Positions 1 through 8,837 of a DNA stretch of 64,000 nucleotides are shown here, in pieces. A program made the position numbers and the translations under genes. Every line of letters starts with the position of its first letter. Positions within the stretch are counted from its first letter, which is position 1. The notes below the pieces were generated by a model, which did not search any database, had not been told where the DNA came from, and saw only the letters and a list, made by a program, of their open reading frames with translations. This DNA comes from Flavobacteriales bacterium (GTDB lineage Bacteria; Bacteroidota; Bacteroidia; Flavobacteriales_D; UBA2798), in assembly GCA_019694795.1 (NCBI GenBank), contig JAIBBF010000008.1, positions 1 to 64,000 on the forward strand, in the 5' to 3' direction.

Positions 1-173
1 TAGCCAAATACGTGAAAGGTGATATTTTTATTCTAAGCGAAGAGGAGTTCGACGACTTTATCACCTTTGCCGAACCGGATATGAATTTTATAAAAAATGC
101 TTCGCAATACGATTTAATCATGTATTTTAAAAGCAGATATAAAGAATACGATTTGTACGTAAGAAGAAAATAA
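1..173 (+). CDS. C-terminal fragment of an unrecognised protein (cut by window start)
   Basis: An open frame enters from the left edge (first full codon at 3) and stops with TAA at 171-173, giving the last 56 residues of a protein. The segment is acidic then basic, with an EEEFDDF stretch and a basic RRK C-terminus, and has no membrane segment. The next gene starts 2 nt after its stop codon, so the two are probably cotranscribed. I do not recognise the family, and the missing N-terminus would decide it. Confidence 0.6.
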   Translation, partial: AKYVKGDIFILSEEEFDDFITFAEPDMNFIKNASQYDLIMYFKSRYKEYDLYVRRK

Positions 174-174
174 A

Positions 175-768
175 ATGAAAAAACTTGTCCTCTTTTCACT
201 GTTGATCATTTCCTCCATGCAGCTAAAAGCCCATCGCGATTCCCTGTGGGTGGATGGTCGCTATTATACAACGGATCAGTATAAAAACAACGAATTCGAA
301 TCGTGGTTTATGCCGGGAGGAGGGTACTCCATTTATAAACCGGAAGCCAGCGATTCATTGGGAATGTTTTCAGGAATAGCTATTGAATTTGCTATATATA
401 CTAAGGTCGATCAAAACGATAATCCGGGTCCATCGCATGTTCGCTGGTACACCAAATTCAACCTGAATTCTTCCAGTAAAGATGGTGTTTCCGATTTGTT
501 TTTGTATTCCATGGGGATTGATCTATCACTCGAAAAAAATCCGAAACGAAATTTTTTGATTCCTTATTTCGGTTTGGAAGTGGGGGGGATTTCTCACAAA
601 GCATTTGGTACATCGATTAATTTTACACCATTGGCGGGAATCCACTTGCTGTCTACCCGTAAACTTTTTGTAAATGTGCACGGCGGATATTTATATCCCG
701 TTCGCAATTTCGAATACCTGCAGGGTTGGTTTGCGTATGCAGGAATTAATTTTGCATTGTGGCAATAA
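175..768 (+). CDS. Secreted or outer-membrane protein of unknown function
   Basis: The 197-aa product starts with a clear Sec signal peptide (MKKLVLFSLLIISSM, probable cleavage after LKA near residue 20). The mature part is rich in Gly, Tyr, Phe and Trp in alternating patterns and ends in a short hydrophobic strand (YAGINFALWQ), which suggests a small outer-membrane beta-barrel or a soluble beta-rich periplasmic protein. It lies 2 nt after the upstream gene and its end is close to the next start, so it belongs to a short operon. No catalytic motif is visible. A small porin-like protein is an inference from composition only. Confidence 0.6.
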   Translation: MKKLVLFSLLIISSMQLKAHRDSLWVDGRYYTTDQYKNNEFESWFMPGGGYSIYKPEASDSLGMFSGIAIEFAIYTKVDQNDNPGPSHVRWYTKFNLNSSSKDGVSDLFLYSMGIDLSLEKNPKRNFLIPYFGLEVGGISHKAFGTSINFTPLAGIHLLSTRKLFVNVHGGYLYPVRNFEYLQGWFAYAGINFALWQ

Positions 769-773
769 AGATC

Positions 774-1625
774 ATGCGTTCACTATTGTTATTTTCATTA
801 TTACTGCTTTTTTCGTCTTGGACCGATTTCGATCCGGCATGGATTCACCGTGAAATGATTGTTTCTAAAAAAGTAAAAAGCATTGAAATTTTTTCTGTAC
901 GTCCATTCAATAGTCAGGGATCAGGAAAAAGCCGCAATTATGAATCGAAATTCAGTTTTGATGAACTTGGCAGGTTAACCAAAGAATATAGTAAATCCTA
1001 TACCACCGATCGCTGGAAGGACTACTTATATTATGAGTATTTAGGAAACAGTGATACGCTTTTTTCGCGAAGGAACATCATGAGTTCAGATTCAAAACAA
1101 TTTTATTATTCGGTATTTAAATCCGATAGCGGGAAATACATGGTGACCAATTTTTATGATGAATCGAATATTCGGGAGGATATCCATTGCACCTATTATT
1201 TTGATGAGAATAACCGGATAAAAAGTGGCTATGTATATACGCTAAACCCAAGGGGGAATGATACAATTACAGTTCGTCAAATCAACTTTGTTTATCATGG
1301 ATCAAGCTCCATATTGGCTCAGGTGATCATTGATTACGACAGCAGAAACGATAAAAAAATTATTGAGCGACATTTTTCTAAAGAAGGAAAATTAGTTCGC
1401 GTGATCAACCGGGGGATTTTTAGTTCCTCCTCTGAAGCTCCATATTTTGAAAAGGAATTTTTTTATGATGAAGCAGGACGCTTATCTGAAATAAAAGAGA
1501 CAGACAGAAAAAAAGATGTTAAAAACTGGAAGTTTAATTATCATTCCTCCGGATTTTTGAGAACGGTCGATTATAATAATGGAGTCCTATCTTTGGAGCG
1601 CTTTTATTTTATCTACTATTTTTAA
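774..1625 (+). CDS. Secreted protein with YD/RHS-like repeat motifs
   Basis: The ATG at 774 is preferred over an in-frame GTG at 759, which overlaps the upstream gene, because it places a signal peptide (MRSLLLFSLLLLFSSW) at the very N-terminus. The remaining roughly 260 residues are beta-rich and contain three short motifs of the YD-repeat kind: FDELGRLTKEY, YFDENNRIKSG and FYDEAGRLSEI. Such repeats build beta-sheet shells in RHS/YD proteins and also occur in short Bacteroidota cell-surface proteins. This protein is far too short to be an RHS toxin and has no toxin-like C-terminal domain. A surface or periplasmic role is inferred; the partner is unknown. Confidence 0.6.
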   Translation: MRSLLLFSLLLLFSSWTDFDPAWIHREMIVSKKVKSIEIFSVRPFNSQGSGKSRNYESKFSFDELGRLTKEYSKSYTTDRWKDYLYYEYLGNSDTLFSRRNIMSSDSKQFYYSVFKSDSGKYMVTNFYDESNIREDIHCTYYFDENNRIKSGYVYTLNPRGNDTITVRQINFVYHGSSSILAQVIIDYDSRNDKKIIERHFSKEGKLVRVINRGIFSSSSEAPYFEKEFFYDEAGRLSEIKETDRKKDVKNWKFNYHSSGFLRTVDYNNGVLSLERFYFIYYF

Positions 1626-1879
1626 TCAAGGTTCAAATCCTTGTTCAGGTTAATGTGACCAGTATATTCCTGCAATGTTTCTTTCCGGTTCAGAATTTCG
1701 ATATATTCCACATTGCTCAATGATATTCGCTGCCACATTTCTACATAGAAACCGTAGAGGGAAAAGAGGTGGACATTAAATCCCAAATAAATACGCGAAG
1801 CAATAAAGTCACCGTCCTTTTCTAAGCGACGATATTTTTGCTCGAGTGTCAATCGTTGAAATTCGTCCTTGCTCACCAT
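1622..1879 (-). CDS. Small hypothetical protein, 85 aa
   Basis: A short soluble protein starting at an ATG on the minus strand at 1879, 1 nt downstream of the CotH-family gene, which suggests cotranscription. The N-terminal half is charged and helical (LTLEQKYRRLEKDGDF) and the middle is aromatic-rich (YLGFNVHLFSLYGFYVEMW). There is no signal peptide or metal-binding motif. It resembles small uncharacterised Bacteroidota proteins in composition, but I cannot name a family. Its 3' end overlaps the convergent gene by 4 nt. Confidence 0.5.
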   Translation of the reverse strand: MVSKDEFQRLTLEQKYRRLEKDGDFIASRIYLGFNVHLFSLYGFYVEMWQRISLSNVEYIEILNRKETLQEYTGHINLNKDLNLD

Positions 1880-1880
1880 G

Positions 1881-4800
1881 TTATAAGCGGATAAAGCGTG
1901 CGTGATTTCCTTGCTTGTCGATAATGAAATATAAACCGGGAACCATATCCTGAAGCGGAATACGATTTGTGTTTTGCCGGTTAAGAATTAATTTGCCGTT
2001 CACATCATAAACCGAAAAAGTGGTACTTCGGTTTAAAAACAATTCTTCTCCGTCTGCAGGATTCGGATAAGGAATTAATTGCTCTGCAATGGCGGTTTCT
2101 TCTGCCATGCTTGTCATTAAATTACTCATTCCCGGTGTAGCATAATAAAACCAAATCTTATCGTCGCTTCCATCCGGATAACATCCATAGGAAACATTAT
2201 CCGTCATGCCTTCATAATGGATGCTGTCCACCATCGTAATTCCGTCGGGCAGGAATAAATACAGACTTCCGGCAGCAGCGGGTAATGTGAAATTGCAGTG
2301 CAGGTTCCCCTGTGCAAGATCATTGTCGGCCCAGAATAATTTAAATCCGTATGGAGGAATTTTGGTGCTGGAATCGCCGGCTATAATTTGGAATTGGGTA
2401 GGCTGAATCAAACTTGTACTTACAAAATAATTGTTCAGATCGATGGTGTCGGAACCGGGATTATAAATTTCAAACCAGTCATCGTATTCACCGTAGTTGT
2501 CGGCAATAAACGAATTGTTTTTAGCCATCACTTCATTAAATTTTAAATCGCGAAGTGGATCATAAGACGGATCAATGACAAAGAGTGCAGTAATGACTGA
2601 ATCCGTATTGAGTGTTACCGTAATTTCATCGGTAGTTATTCCGGTTCCCTGCCATTCTAAAAATTGATAACCCGGCATGGGAATGGCTTTTAGTTGAAGG
2701 GGAATGTTTTCATAATATAATCCAGTCCATGGGTAGGTGGGACCTTCCACTCCGGGTAATTGCGGGTGGATTAATAGGCTGTTTATTTTTACCCGACCCA
2801 TCACGGTGTCATTTACATTCAGCGTGATTTTAATACTGTCGCCCAGCGAAAAATAGGCTTGAAACTGATTGCGTTGTTTTTCGGGACGATACCTGGCGAA
2901 GGAATCCAATTGGTAAATAATGGCATCCCATCGTTGCAAATCCGGAACTTCATTTGCGCGATCGGCGAGGGAGGTCGACATGGAAGGATATCTCCAGCGT
3001 TCTACATGCCGTTGCATTTCGGGTCGGTAGATGTTATCGCTTTGTTGTACGATCGACTGAATACGGTTTTCTTTGAACCAGGAATTTAATAAGTCGCAAT
3101 AGCGATTGATAAAGGCGGTTTTAAAATCATTATTCGTTAATAGTCCGCGTAAAATTTTCGTATAACTTCCGAATAGAGGTCCCGTTAATGTGGCTTGTTG
3201 TATGCCATTCATACTCGGAAAAACATTGCTGCAGGAACCGCCAAAACTTCCGTCCTGATCGTAAAATATCCAACGGAAACGACCGTCTTGTCCCGCCGGG
3301 GCCAACGGATTAAAACTGGTGGATTTACGCCACATGCGAGTATTGCTGTTGGGCCAGTCGCCATTACCAAAATATATTTCACTTAATTGGTAATCGATAA
3401 AATTGTCGACATCCATCTGCGTCTTTACCCAATCATAATTGGAAGAAATTGTCATATCGCTTCCATCAATAAAATCTTTGAGGTTTTGAAAAAGTAAGGA
3501 ATCACTTAAGGTGCCTTCTTCTACATCACCTTCTTTATCGAGGGTGGTCACTTCCTCTTTCGGTATAGAATATTTATTGGCAAAATAATCGGCATTCAGA
3601 TTTTCTTTGATGGAATGCAATCCCCAATATTCTCCATTGATAAAAACAACGACCTGACGCACATTCATGTGATCGAGAGGAATTCCTTCTACAATCAACG
3701 AAGAAATATCGTCGCGCGGAATGCAATCCGGCCGATGTCCGTTACTCCGTAAAATCAGATTATCGAAACGGTTTTGTGTTTTTCCGGGAAATAAAATGTA
3801 ATCGAGATGACCCTTACCGTATTCTTCTCTGAAATTCAGTTTTAAACTTTTCTGGCAACTATGTCTTCCACCGCCACCGTGTGTACGTATTCCAACTACC
3901 GACTCAAATTGGGTGATGCCGTTTACATCAATCAAAGCAATATTCGCTTTGCGTTCCCAGTTATCACCCACTTCATTGTAATTTCCGTCAATGGCATTTC
4001 CCCAGACATAAATTCCGCGGTCGTCCGAAAACAAATCGCTGCTATCGGCAATCAGGGAAAAAATGGGTAGAGAAAAATTGCTGTTCAATTGCGGATCAAC
4101 CATCACCGCGCTCGTGGTGCTTTCGCTGGGAAGTGCACCCGGATAATTCGGAAATGCTTTTGCTTTTACCACATTAAACCGATACACATTCGAATAAGGA
4201 GGTAACCATCCTCTGGTATTTGCACGTGCCGAATCGTAAGATCCCAATGGATAATTGAAGGAAGGATTCGTAGGAATTAAACTCCAGTAATTTCCTGCAT
4301 TGGTTCCGATAAAACTCAACATGGTGCCTGCTGTTAATACAGGATCATTGACATCTGGTTCAGATCCATCGATGGTATAGTGTATGGTGACATTCGGATC
4401 GTGATGCAAAAAAGATAATAACTGATCGGAAGAATAAACTCCCGTTGAGGGTTGAATAGCCGGAGCAACAGTTACTCCCCAATAACCCATGCCATTGTTG
4501 GGATCATTAAACGTAGGCGAAGAAAAAAATGAAAGTACATTATTGGTATTTCTTCCGTAAGAGTAGGGGGCAGGACAATAAGGCAAAGTCATTGAATCTA
4601 GCAAATTCAAAGCCGGATCGGTCAGGTATAAAAGTTCACCTTGCGACAATGAAAAATTGGAATGGAATTCCGGATTCACCAGATTTTTTCCGCTGGCAAA
4701 CACGATCACCACTGCACCGGGTGATACATTTACAGAGGGAAAGGTCCACTTGGAAGGATTACCGATTTTATCACTCAGGTGATAGCCGGCAAGATTAACG

Positions 4801-4961
4801 GAGGTAGAACCGTAGTTGCGAATTTCAATCCAGTCTTCAAACGAAGATTCAAAATCCATTACCGGACCTAAATTGTTTATCACCACTTCGTGAATACGAA
4901 TCTGTGCCGATGCGAAATGAAAGGAAAAACAAAAAAGGAAAAATAAAATCCGGTTTCTCAT
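1881..4961 (-). CDS. CotH-kinase family T9SS-secreted protein with lamin-tail domains
   Basis: The 1026-aa product has a signal peptide (cleavage after FASA near residue 19), a lamin-tail domain (about 22-150), a chitobiase C-terminal-like region (about 165-290; IHYTIDGSEP), a CotH-kinase domain (about 300-620, with a GGGGRHS turn, NGEYWGLHSIKEN and FYDQDGSFGG), a Gly/Trp repeat-type beta domain (about 715-795), a second lamin-tail domain (about 805-935) and a type A T9SS sorting domain (about 955-1026; PYPNPADGE ... GLYFI). CotH proteins are atypical protein kinases; secreted bacterial members often combine with lamin-tail domains. The domain order and sorting signal imply export to the cell surface. 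It has its own candidate promoter, so it may be independent of the exopolysaccharide operon upstream. Confidence 0.88.
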   Translation of the reverse strand: MRNRILFFLFCFSFHFASAQIRIHEVVINNLGPVMDFESSFEDWIEIRNYGSTSVNLAGYHLSDKIGNPSKWTFPSVNVSPGAVVIVFASGKNLVNPEFHSNFSLSQGELLYLTDPALNLLDSMTLPYCPAPYSYGRNTNNVLSFFSSPTFNDPNNGMGYWGVTVAPAIQPSTGVYSSDQLLSFLHHDPNVTIHYTIDGSEPDVNDPVLTAGTMLSFIGTNAGNYWSLIPTNPSFNYPLGSYDSARANTRGWLPPYSNVYRFNVVKAKAFPNYPGALPSESTTSAVMVDPQLNSNFSLPIFSLIADSSDLFSDDRGIYVWGNAIDGNYNEVGDNWERKANIALIDVNGITQFESVVGIRTHGGGGRHSCQKSLKLNFREEYGKGHLDYILFPGKTQNRFDNLILRSNGHRPDCIPRDDISSLIVEGIPLDHMNVRQVVVFINGEYWGLHSIKENLNADYFANKYSIPKEEVTTLDKEGDVEEGTLSDSLLFQNLKDFIDGSDMTISSNYDWVKTQMDVDNFIDYQLSEIYFGNGDWPNSNTRMWRKSTSFNPLAPAGQDGRFRWIFYDQDGSFGGSCSNVFPSMNGIQQATLTGPLFGSYTKILRGLLTNNDFKTAFINRYCDLLNSWFKENRIQSIVQQSDNIYRPEMQRHVERWRYPSMSTSLADRANEVPDLQRWDAIIYQLDSFARYRPEKQRNQFQAYFSLGDSIKITLNVNDTVMGRVKINSLLIHPQLPGVEGPTYPWTGLYYENIPLQLKAIPMPGYQFLEWQGTGITTDEITVTLNTDSVITALFVIDPSYDPLRDLKFNEVMAKNNSFIADNYGEYDDWFEIYNPGSDTIDLNNYFVSTSLIQPTQFQIIAGDSSTKIPPYGFKLFWADNDLAQGNLHCNFTLPAAAGSLYLFLPDGITMVDSIHYEGMTDNVSYGCYPDGSDDKIWFYYATPGMSNLMTSMAEETAIAEQLIPYPNPADGEELFLNRSTTFSVYDVNGKLILNRQNTNRIPLQDMVPGLYFIIDKQGNHARFIRL

Positions 4962-4966
4962 TATTA

Positions 4967-4997
4967 TAAAAATAGAGAGAAGAAAATCGGTTTACAA
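4967..4997 (-). promoter_or_regulatory. Candidate promoter of the CotH-family gene
   Basis: On the minus strand a TTG (4997-4995) is followed after 20 nt by TATTTTTA (4974-4967), one mismatch from the Bacteroidota consensus TTG-N(17-23)-TAnnTTTG. The start codon at 4961 lies only 5 nt beyond the box, so the transcript would have almost no leader. Confidence 0.35.
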
Positions 4998-5021
4998 GGA
5001 AATCGGTTGAAAAATGATGAA

Positions 5022-6332
5022 TTAAAGGCGCATTTCCTTGGCGTGGCGACTCGTCTTTGCCGGATTCCAAGGGTCCTTATAGGAGGCTTTGAAGAATAGT
5101 TCCGAAAAATAGGCTGCACTCCTTACAATGCGGAGGAAATATCCGAAATAGAAAACCATCAAAGGAATGTAAATCAGGAAATAGGTTATAGGCGCATTTT
5201 TTCTGGCACGAAAGGGTGAAAAGAATAAAAATTTGAAATAATTGTTGACCGAATACAAAAAGAAATTCATCACAATAATGTATTTCAACTGTGAAGGAAA
5301 ATCCACCAGCATATCGAACAAATAAAAATACCAGAAAACATTCAGCACTAAATTGTAAGTGATGTTTTCGGCAAACGAAATAAAATTTCCGAGTTTGAAA
5401 GATTGATTGGGGACAAATACATCACGGTGTTTACGCAAGCGAAAGCGGATTAATGATTTATCCCAGCGCAAACGTTGCTTGATTAATTTGCGGAAGGTAT
5501 TGGGAACACTGGTCTGACAAACCGCCAATGGTTCAAAATAAATTCGGTATCCGAGTTTTCTGATTTTAACAGTGATATCGCCGTCGAGTCCCGGACCAAT
5601 ATCCCAACCGCCAATACGGTCCATTACATCTTTACGAAATGCACCAAAGGCTCCGGAAATAACACGGTAAATTCCCAAATGCGAAGTCACGATTCGTCCC
5701 ACCGATATGGTATCGGAATATTCAATGGCTTGAAGTGTAGTGGCCAGACTTTCTTTATAATTCCTTACCTGAACGTTTCCACCAATAGCACCAATGCGTT
5801 TATCGAAATAAAAGGGCACCAGAATATTTTCAATCGCATCGCGGTCGTAGGAACAATCGGCATCGAGGTGTACAATGTATTTTCCTCTGGCGTAGCGGAG
5901 TCCGAGATTTGCAGCAGATGCTTTTCCTCCGCGAACATCATTGCGAAGGAACATACTGATCAATCCGTTTTTCTGCAGGTTTTTACAAATCTCCGGCGTG
6001 GCATCGTCTGAACCGTCATCAATAATGATTAACTCATAATTGGTGTAGGTTTGTTCACGAAGTGATTTGGCAAGCTTAAAAATATGTTTTCCTTCATTTT
6101 TACCGGGGACAATAATCGATACTAAAGGCGATTCATCCCACATCAGTTTACGCGCTTCTTTTATTTGCTTGCGTTGTACCCAGGATTTAAATTTCCAGGA
6201 AAAAAGGGCAATGGTTTCAACAAAAACGTAACGGAAAAATTCAAATAAAACGTAAAACCAGAAAATACGAACCAATTTCCAGTATCCTACTGAAGCAAGA
6301 TAAGCGAAAAAGTCGTCCCAGAATTCTACCAT
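5022..6332 (-). CDS. Processive-type family 2 glycosyltransferase (exopolysaccharide synthase)
   Basis: The 436-aa protein has an N-terminal membrane segment (about 18-40), a GT-A domain (about 70-300) and several C-terminal membrane helices (about 315-410). The motifs of processive GT2 synthases (PgaC/BcsA/Alg8 type) are present: SIIVPGKNE near 72, IIIDDGSDD near 102, the DAD metal site at 157-159, an LDGD acid motif at 249-252 and QRLRW at 286-290 (the QxxRW product-binding motif). It should polymerise a nucleotide-sugar at the inner membrane and pass the chain out. Its start overlaps the last base of the upstream zinc-ribbon/GGDEF-like gene, and two export genes lie upstream in the same tight run. 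The sugar substrate cannot be read from sequence. Confidence 0.88.
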   Translation of the reverse strand: MVEFWDDFFAYLASVGYWKLVRIFWFYVLFEFFRYVFVETIALFSWKFKSWVQRKQIKEARKLMWDESPLVSIIVPGKNEGKHIFKLAKSLREQTYTNYELIIIDDGSDDATPEICKNLQKNGLISMFLRNDVRGGKASAANLGLRYARGKYIVHLDADCSYDRDAIENILVPFYFDKRIGAIGGNVQVRNYKESLATTLQAIEYSDTISVGRIVTSHLGIYRVISGAFGAFRKDVMDRIGGWDIGPGLDGDITVKIRKLGYRIYFEPLAVCQTSVPNTFRKLIKQRLRWDKSLIRFRLRKHRDVFVPNQSFKLGNFISFAENITYNLVLNVFWYFYLFDMLVDFPSQLKYIIVMNFFLYSVNNYFKFLFFSPFRARKNAPITYFLIYIPLMVFYFGYFLRIVRSAAYFSELFFKASYKDPWNPAKTSRHAKEMRL

Positions 6333-7759
6333 TAATCCCCAAAATCTTTGGTGAGTTGCTGAATCTGCAATTCGTGCGAAAGTTTGGTGTTCAGCGGGAG
6401 GACATTGTACTTGATGTCCACTTCAAAATTCTTAAAGTTTTTACTGATCAGTCGCGAAATAATTCCGCAAATCTCCTTTAAGATATTATCTGCAACTTTC
6501 GTTGGAATTTCATTGAGCGATAACAGTACAACATTCACGTTCTGGAACGAAATCAAATCCGACGAACGAATATTTCTGCGGATAATTTCTACCAGGTCGC
6601 GCAATAAGGCACGCTGAGAACTGGCTCCGATCATGGAATATAATTCCCCTGCATTTTTTAAATAGATTCCTGCAACGTTCGACGAATAATCGGTTTGTTT
6701 TAAACGTTCAATCTCATACTTGATCATCGTTTTAAACGTCTCCAGTTTTACGGTACCGATAAAGTCCTCAATGTCTTTAGATGTACTTACATATCCGGTC
6801 TGTGCACTGGTTTCACCTTTTTTGGTGATGCGGTACGATTTAATGTGTTTCGGAATCAGGTACTGCACATCGGTGTCCTGCGTACACACCATGCATTTCG
6901 CTTTAACACTGATATCCTGAAATTTGCTGCTGCATTTTCCGCAGGTGTAAATAATGGAAGGTTTGTCGTAATCTACACCAATGTGACGAAGCATTTTATT
7001 GCATTTCGGACAATTCAGCTGGTTGTCGATCTCATTTTTAAAATCGGAAATAGGTCCGATGTAAGCGCATGGAAAATGGTGAATCAAATCTTCACTGTCG
7101 GCATTCGTGCTGCCGCAATGTGGACAAACCTCTCTAAAGCTTAAATATCCGCCTGAACAGGAATTACAGAGATAAATCCGGTCGAGGTACTCTCCGGCGA
7201 ATAATCCTTCTTTCTCTGCAATTTCCATAATGTCGAGCACCTGGAATTCGTCGCGATAATTAAAATTGATAGAGATTTCGGGAAATGTATAACCGATTCC
7301 TGAATTGAAATAGGGGAGGGGATTTAATTCTTTTTTATCGCGGGTGTAAAGCAGATTCAACACTTTATCGATCATCTGTGCTTCGAACGAAAGTGATTTT
7401 GTAAATGATAAATCTGCAATTTTTAGATAAATCTGCTGTATCACCGGAATCACCATTTTTACCTGATCGAGGGAATAAATTACACCGTCAATCAGATTAT
7501 TTACCAATGGATCGCGGTTTTCATTTCCCTTCAGCATAAAGATGGGCTTCAGGTAAAATTCGGGATTCAGATGCGCTCTGATTTTTTTGAGAATATGCAA
7601 GGAGTAATTTAAATCGCCCGACTCAATGATAATCGCATCATAAATCAAGGCATGCTCCGTACGGAATGATGATCCCGTGTAGGCAATAAAAAAACGATAG
7701 CCTTCGAATTCGAGTACGTTTTCATTGACTTCAAACAAATGTTCTTGTCCGCTATCCAT
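6332..7759 (-). CDS. Zinc-ribbon protein with degenerate GGDEF domain; candidate c-di-GMP receptor
   Basis: The 475-aa soluble protein has three parts: an N-terminal alpha/beta domain (about 15-115) that may be receiver-like, a cysteine-rich block (about 195-295) with CxxC pairs at 198/201, 212/215, 250/253, 273/276 and 289/292 plus Cys231, and a C-terminal GGDEF-fold domain (about 325-475). In the last, an RSSD motif (398-401) sits exactly five residues before the place of GGDEF, as the inhibitory RxxD site does in diguanylate cyclases, but the active-site sequence is NVNVV (407-411). It therefore cannot be a cyclase but could bind c-di-GMP, as PelD does. The Cys block resembles the TackOD1 output domain in type, which I cannot confirm. 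It sits between the membrane-fusion and glycosyltransferase genes. Confidence 0.72.
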   Translation of the reverse strand: MDSGQEHLFEVNENVLEFEGYRFFIAYTGSSFRTEHALIYDAIIIESGDLNYSLHILKKIRAHLNPEFYLKPIFMLKGNENRDPLVNNLIDGVIYSLDQVKMVIPVIQQIYLKIADLSFTKSLSFEAQMIDKVLNLLYTRDKKELNPLPYFNSGIGYTFPEISINFNYRDEFQVLDIMEIAEKEGLFAGEYLDRIYLCNSCSGGYLSFREVCPHCGSTNADSEDLIHHFPCAYIGPISDFKNEIDNQLNCPKCNKMLRHIGVDYDKPSIIYTCGKCSSKFQDISVKAKCMVCTQDTDVQYLIPKHIKSYRITKKGETSAQTGYVSTSKDIEDFIGTVKLETFKTMIKYEIERLKQTDYSSNVAGIYLKNAGELYSMIGASSQRALLRDLVEIIRRNIRSSDLISFQNVNVVLLSLNEIPTKVADNILKEICGIISRLISKNFKNFEVDIKYNVLPLNTKLSHELQIQQLTKDFGD

Positions 7760-7760
7760 A

Positions 7761-8837
7761 TCAGAATTTCGATTTGGTTATGTTTACACTCATCTTGTAA
7801 AAGGCTTTCCAGGTTCCAAGTTCAGCGCTATCCAGTGGGAAAATATCGGCAACCAGACTTCTTGTCGTTGGCTCATATTTTTTCTGGAATTCCTCCGGCA
7901 ATGTATTCGTTGCGAAATAAAAACGACGAATATATCCCCGGCTGCTGGATCCATCTGGAAATTCAATATTTACTTCATCCCCCTCGTGCAACTGATTCAT
8001 GTCTTCCTGCTCGAAAAATGCTTTGATAAAAATATTTTGCGGTTGGTGAATCGACATGATCACTTCCGATTTCACTGCGACTTCAAAAGGCTGAAAATTA
8101 ATTTTGGTAATGGTTCCGCTCAAGGGCGAATAAAATACTTTTTTACCATTGTCATCCCCACCGGCTCCTCCGTTATTGTTGACTTTCATGTTCGCAGGAG
8201 CGTTTTGTCCACGCATACTGTAGAGTCGACCCAAATAAGTTTTACTCATTCGGATGTCGTTTTGCAATTTTTCTATTTCGAAATGCAGCGATGCAATGGA
8301 ATTTTCCAATTGATCGAGTGTTGATCGGGGAATGATATCCAGGATCACTTCATTGCGTGTTTGTTCCAGTTTTCCTTCTTGCAACAAAAGCATTTCCTGA
8401 CTCTCCTTTAAGCGGATTTCATTTCCTGCAATTTGTTTGCTGAGATTATAAATTTCACGCTCTACCCATTCTTTATCGCCTCCGCCCATACTCATGGCTG
8501 CAGATCCACCGTTGGAGCTGAATCGACCGAATGCATCTTCATCTTCGAAATACGTAAAGAGTGAATCGCCTTTTTCAACACTTTCCCCCTCGGCAACATG
8601 AAACTCAAGAATCCGGCTGTCGTCGGTATTCATGATGTTTACTTTTTCAAACAACACTTGTCCATCCGCATCGATGTATATGAATTTGTGATACACATAA
8701 CGCAGAAAGAAGAAAAGAATCACTACCAGAATGATAATATAAATAAGGCGGTCCCAGTTAAACGGCACACGCGATTTCTGATCCTGTTCCCAGGTTCGTA
8801 TCATCGAATTTCCACGCTGAAAATTGATGTTTTTCAT
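7761..8837 (-). CDS. HlyD/Alg44-like periplasmic membrane-fusion protein
   Basis: The 358-aa protein has one N-terminal membrane helix (about 31-52), followed directly by half of a biotinyl-lipoyl domain (GESVEKGDSLF near 80), a helical hairpin (about 125-200), the second lipoyl half (FYSPLSGTITKI near 235) and a beta-barrel domain (HEGDEVNIEFPDG near 285). This is the layout of HlyD/MexA adaptors and of the periplasmic part of alginate Alg44. It should bridge the inner-membrane synthase and the TolC-like channel encoded upstream, whose stop overlaps its start by 4 nt. It lacks a cytoplasmic PilZ domain, so any c-di-GMP control must come from another subunit. A glycine-rich insert lies around 222-229. 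Confidence 0.82.
   Translation of the reverse strand: MKNINFQRGNSMIRTWEQDQKSRVPFNWDRLIYIIILVVILFFFLRYVYHKFIYIDADGQVLFEKVNIMNTDDSRILEFHVAEGESVEKGDSLFTYFEDEDAFGRFSSNGGSAAMSMGGGDKEWVEREIYNLSKQIAGNEIRLKESQEMLLLQEGKLEQTRNEVILDIIPRSTLDQLENSIASLHFEIEKLQNDIRMSKTYLGRLYSMRGQNAPANMKVNNNGGAGGDDNGKKVFYSPLSGTITKINFQPFEVAVKSEVIMSIHQPQNIFIKAFFEQEDMNQLHEGDEVNIEFPDGSSSRGYIRRFYFATNTLPEEFQKKYEPTTRSLVADIFPLDSAELGTWKAFYKMSVNITKSKF

Noticed and set aside
774-1625. RHS toxin or polymorphic toxin
   Set aside because: Too short, no toxin domain and no immunity-like partner with matching context.
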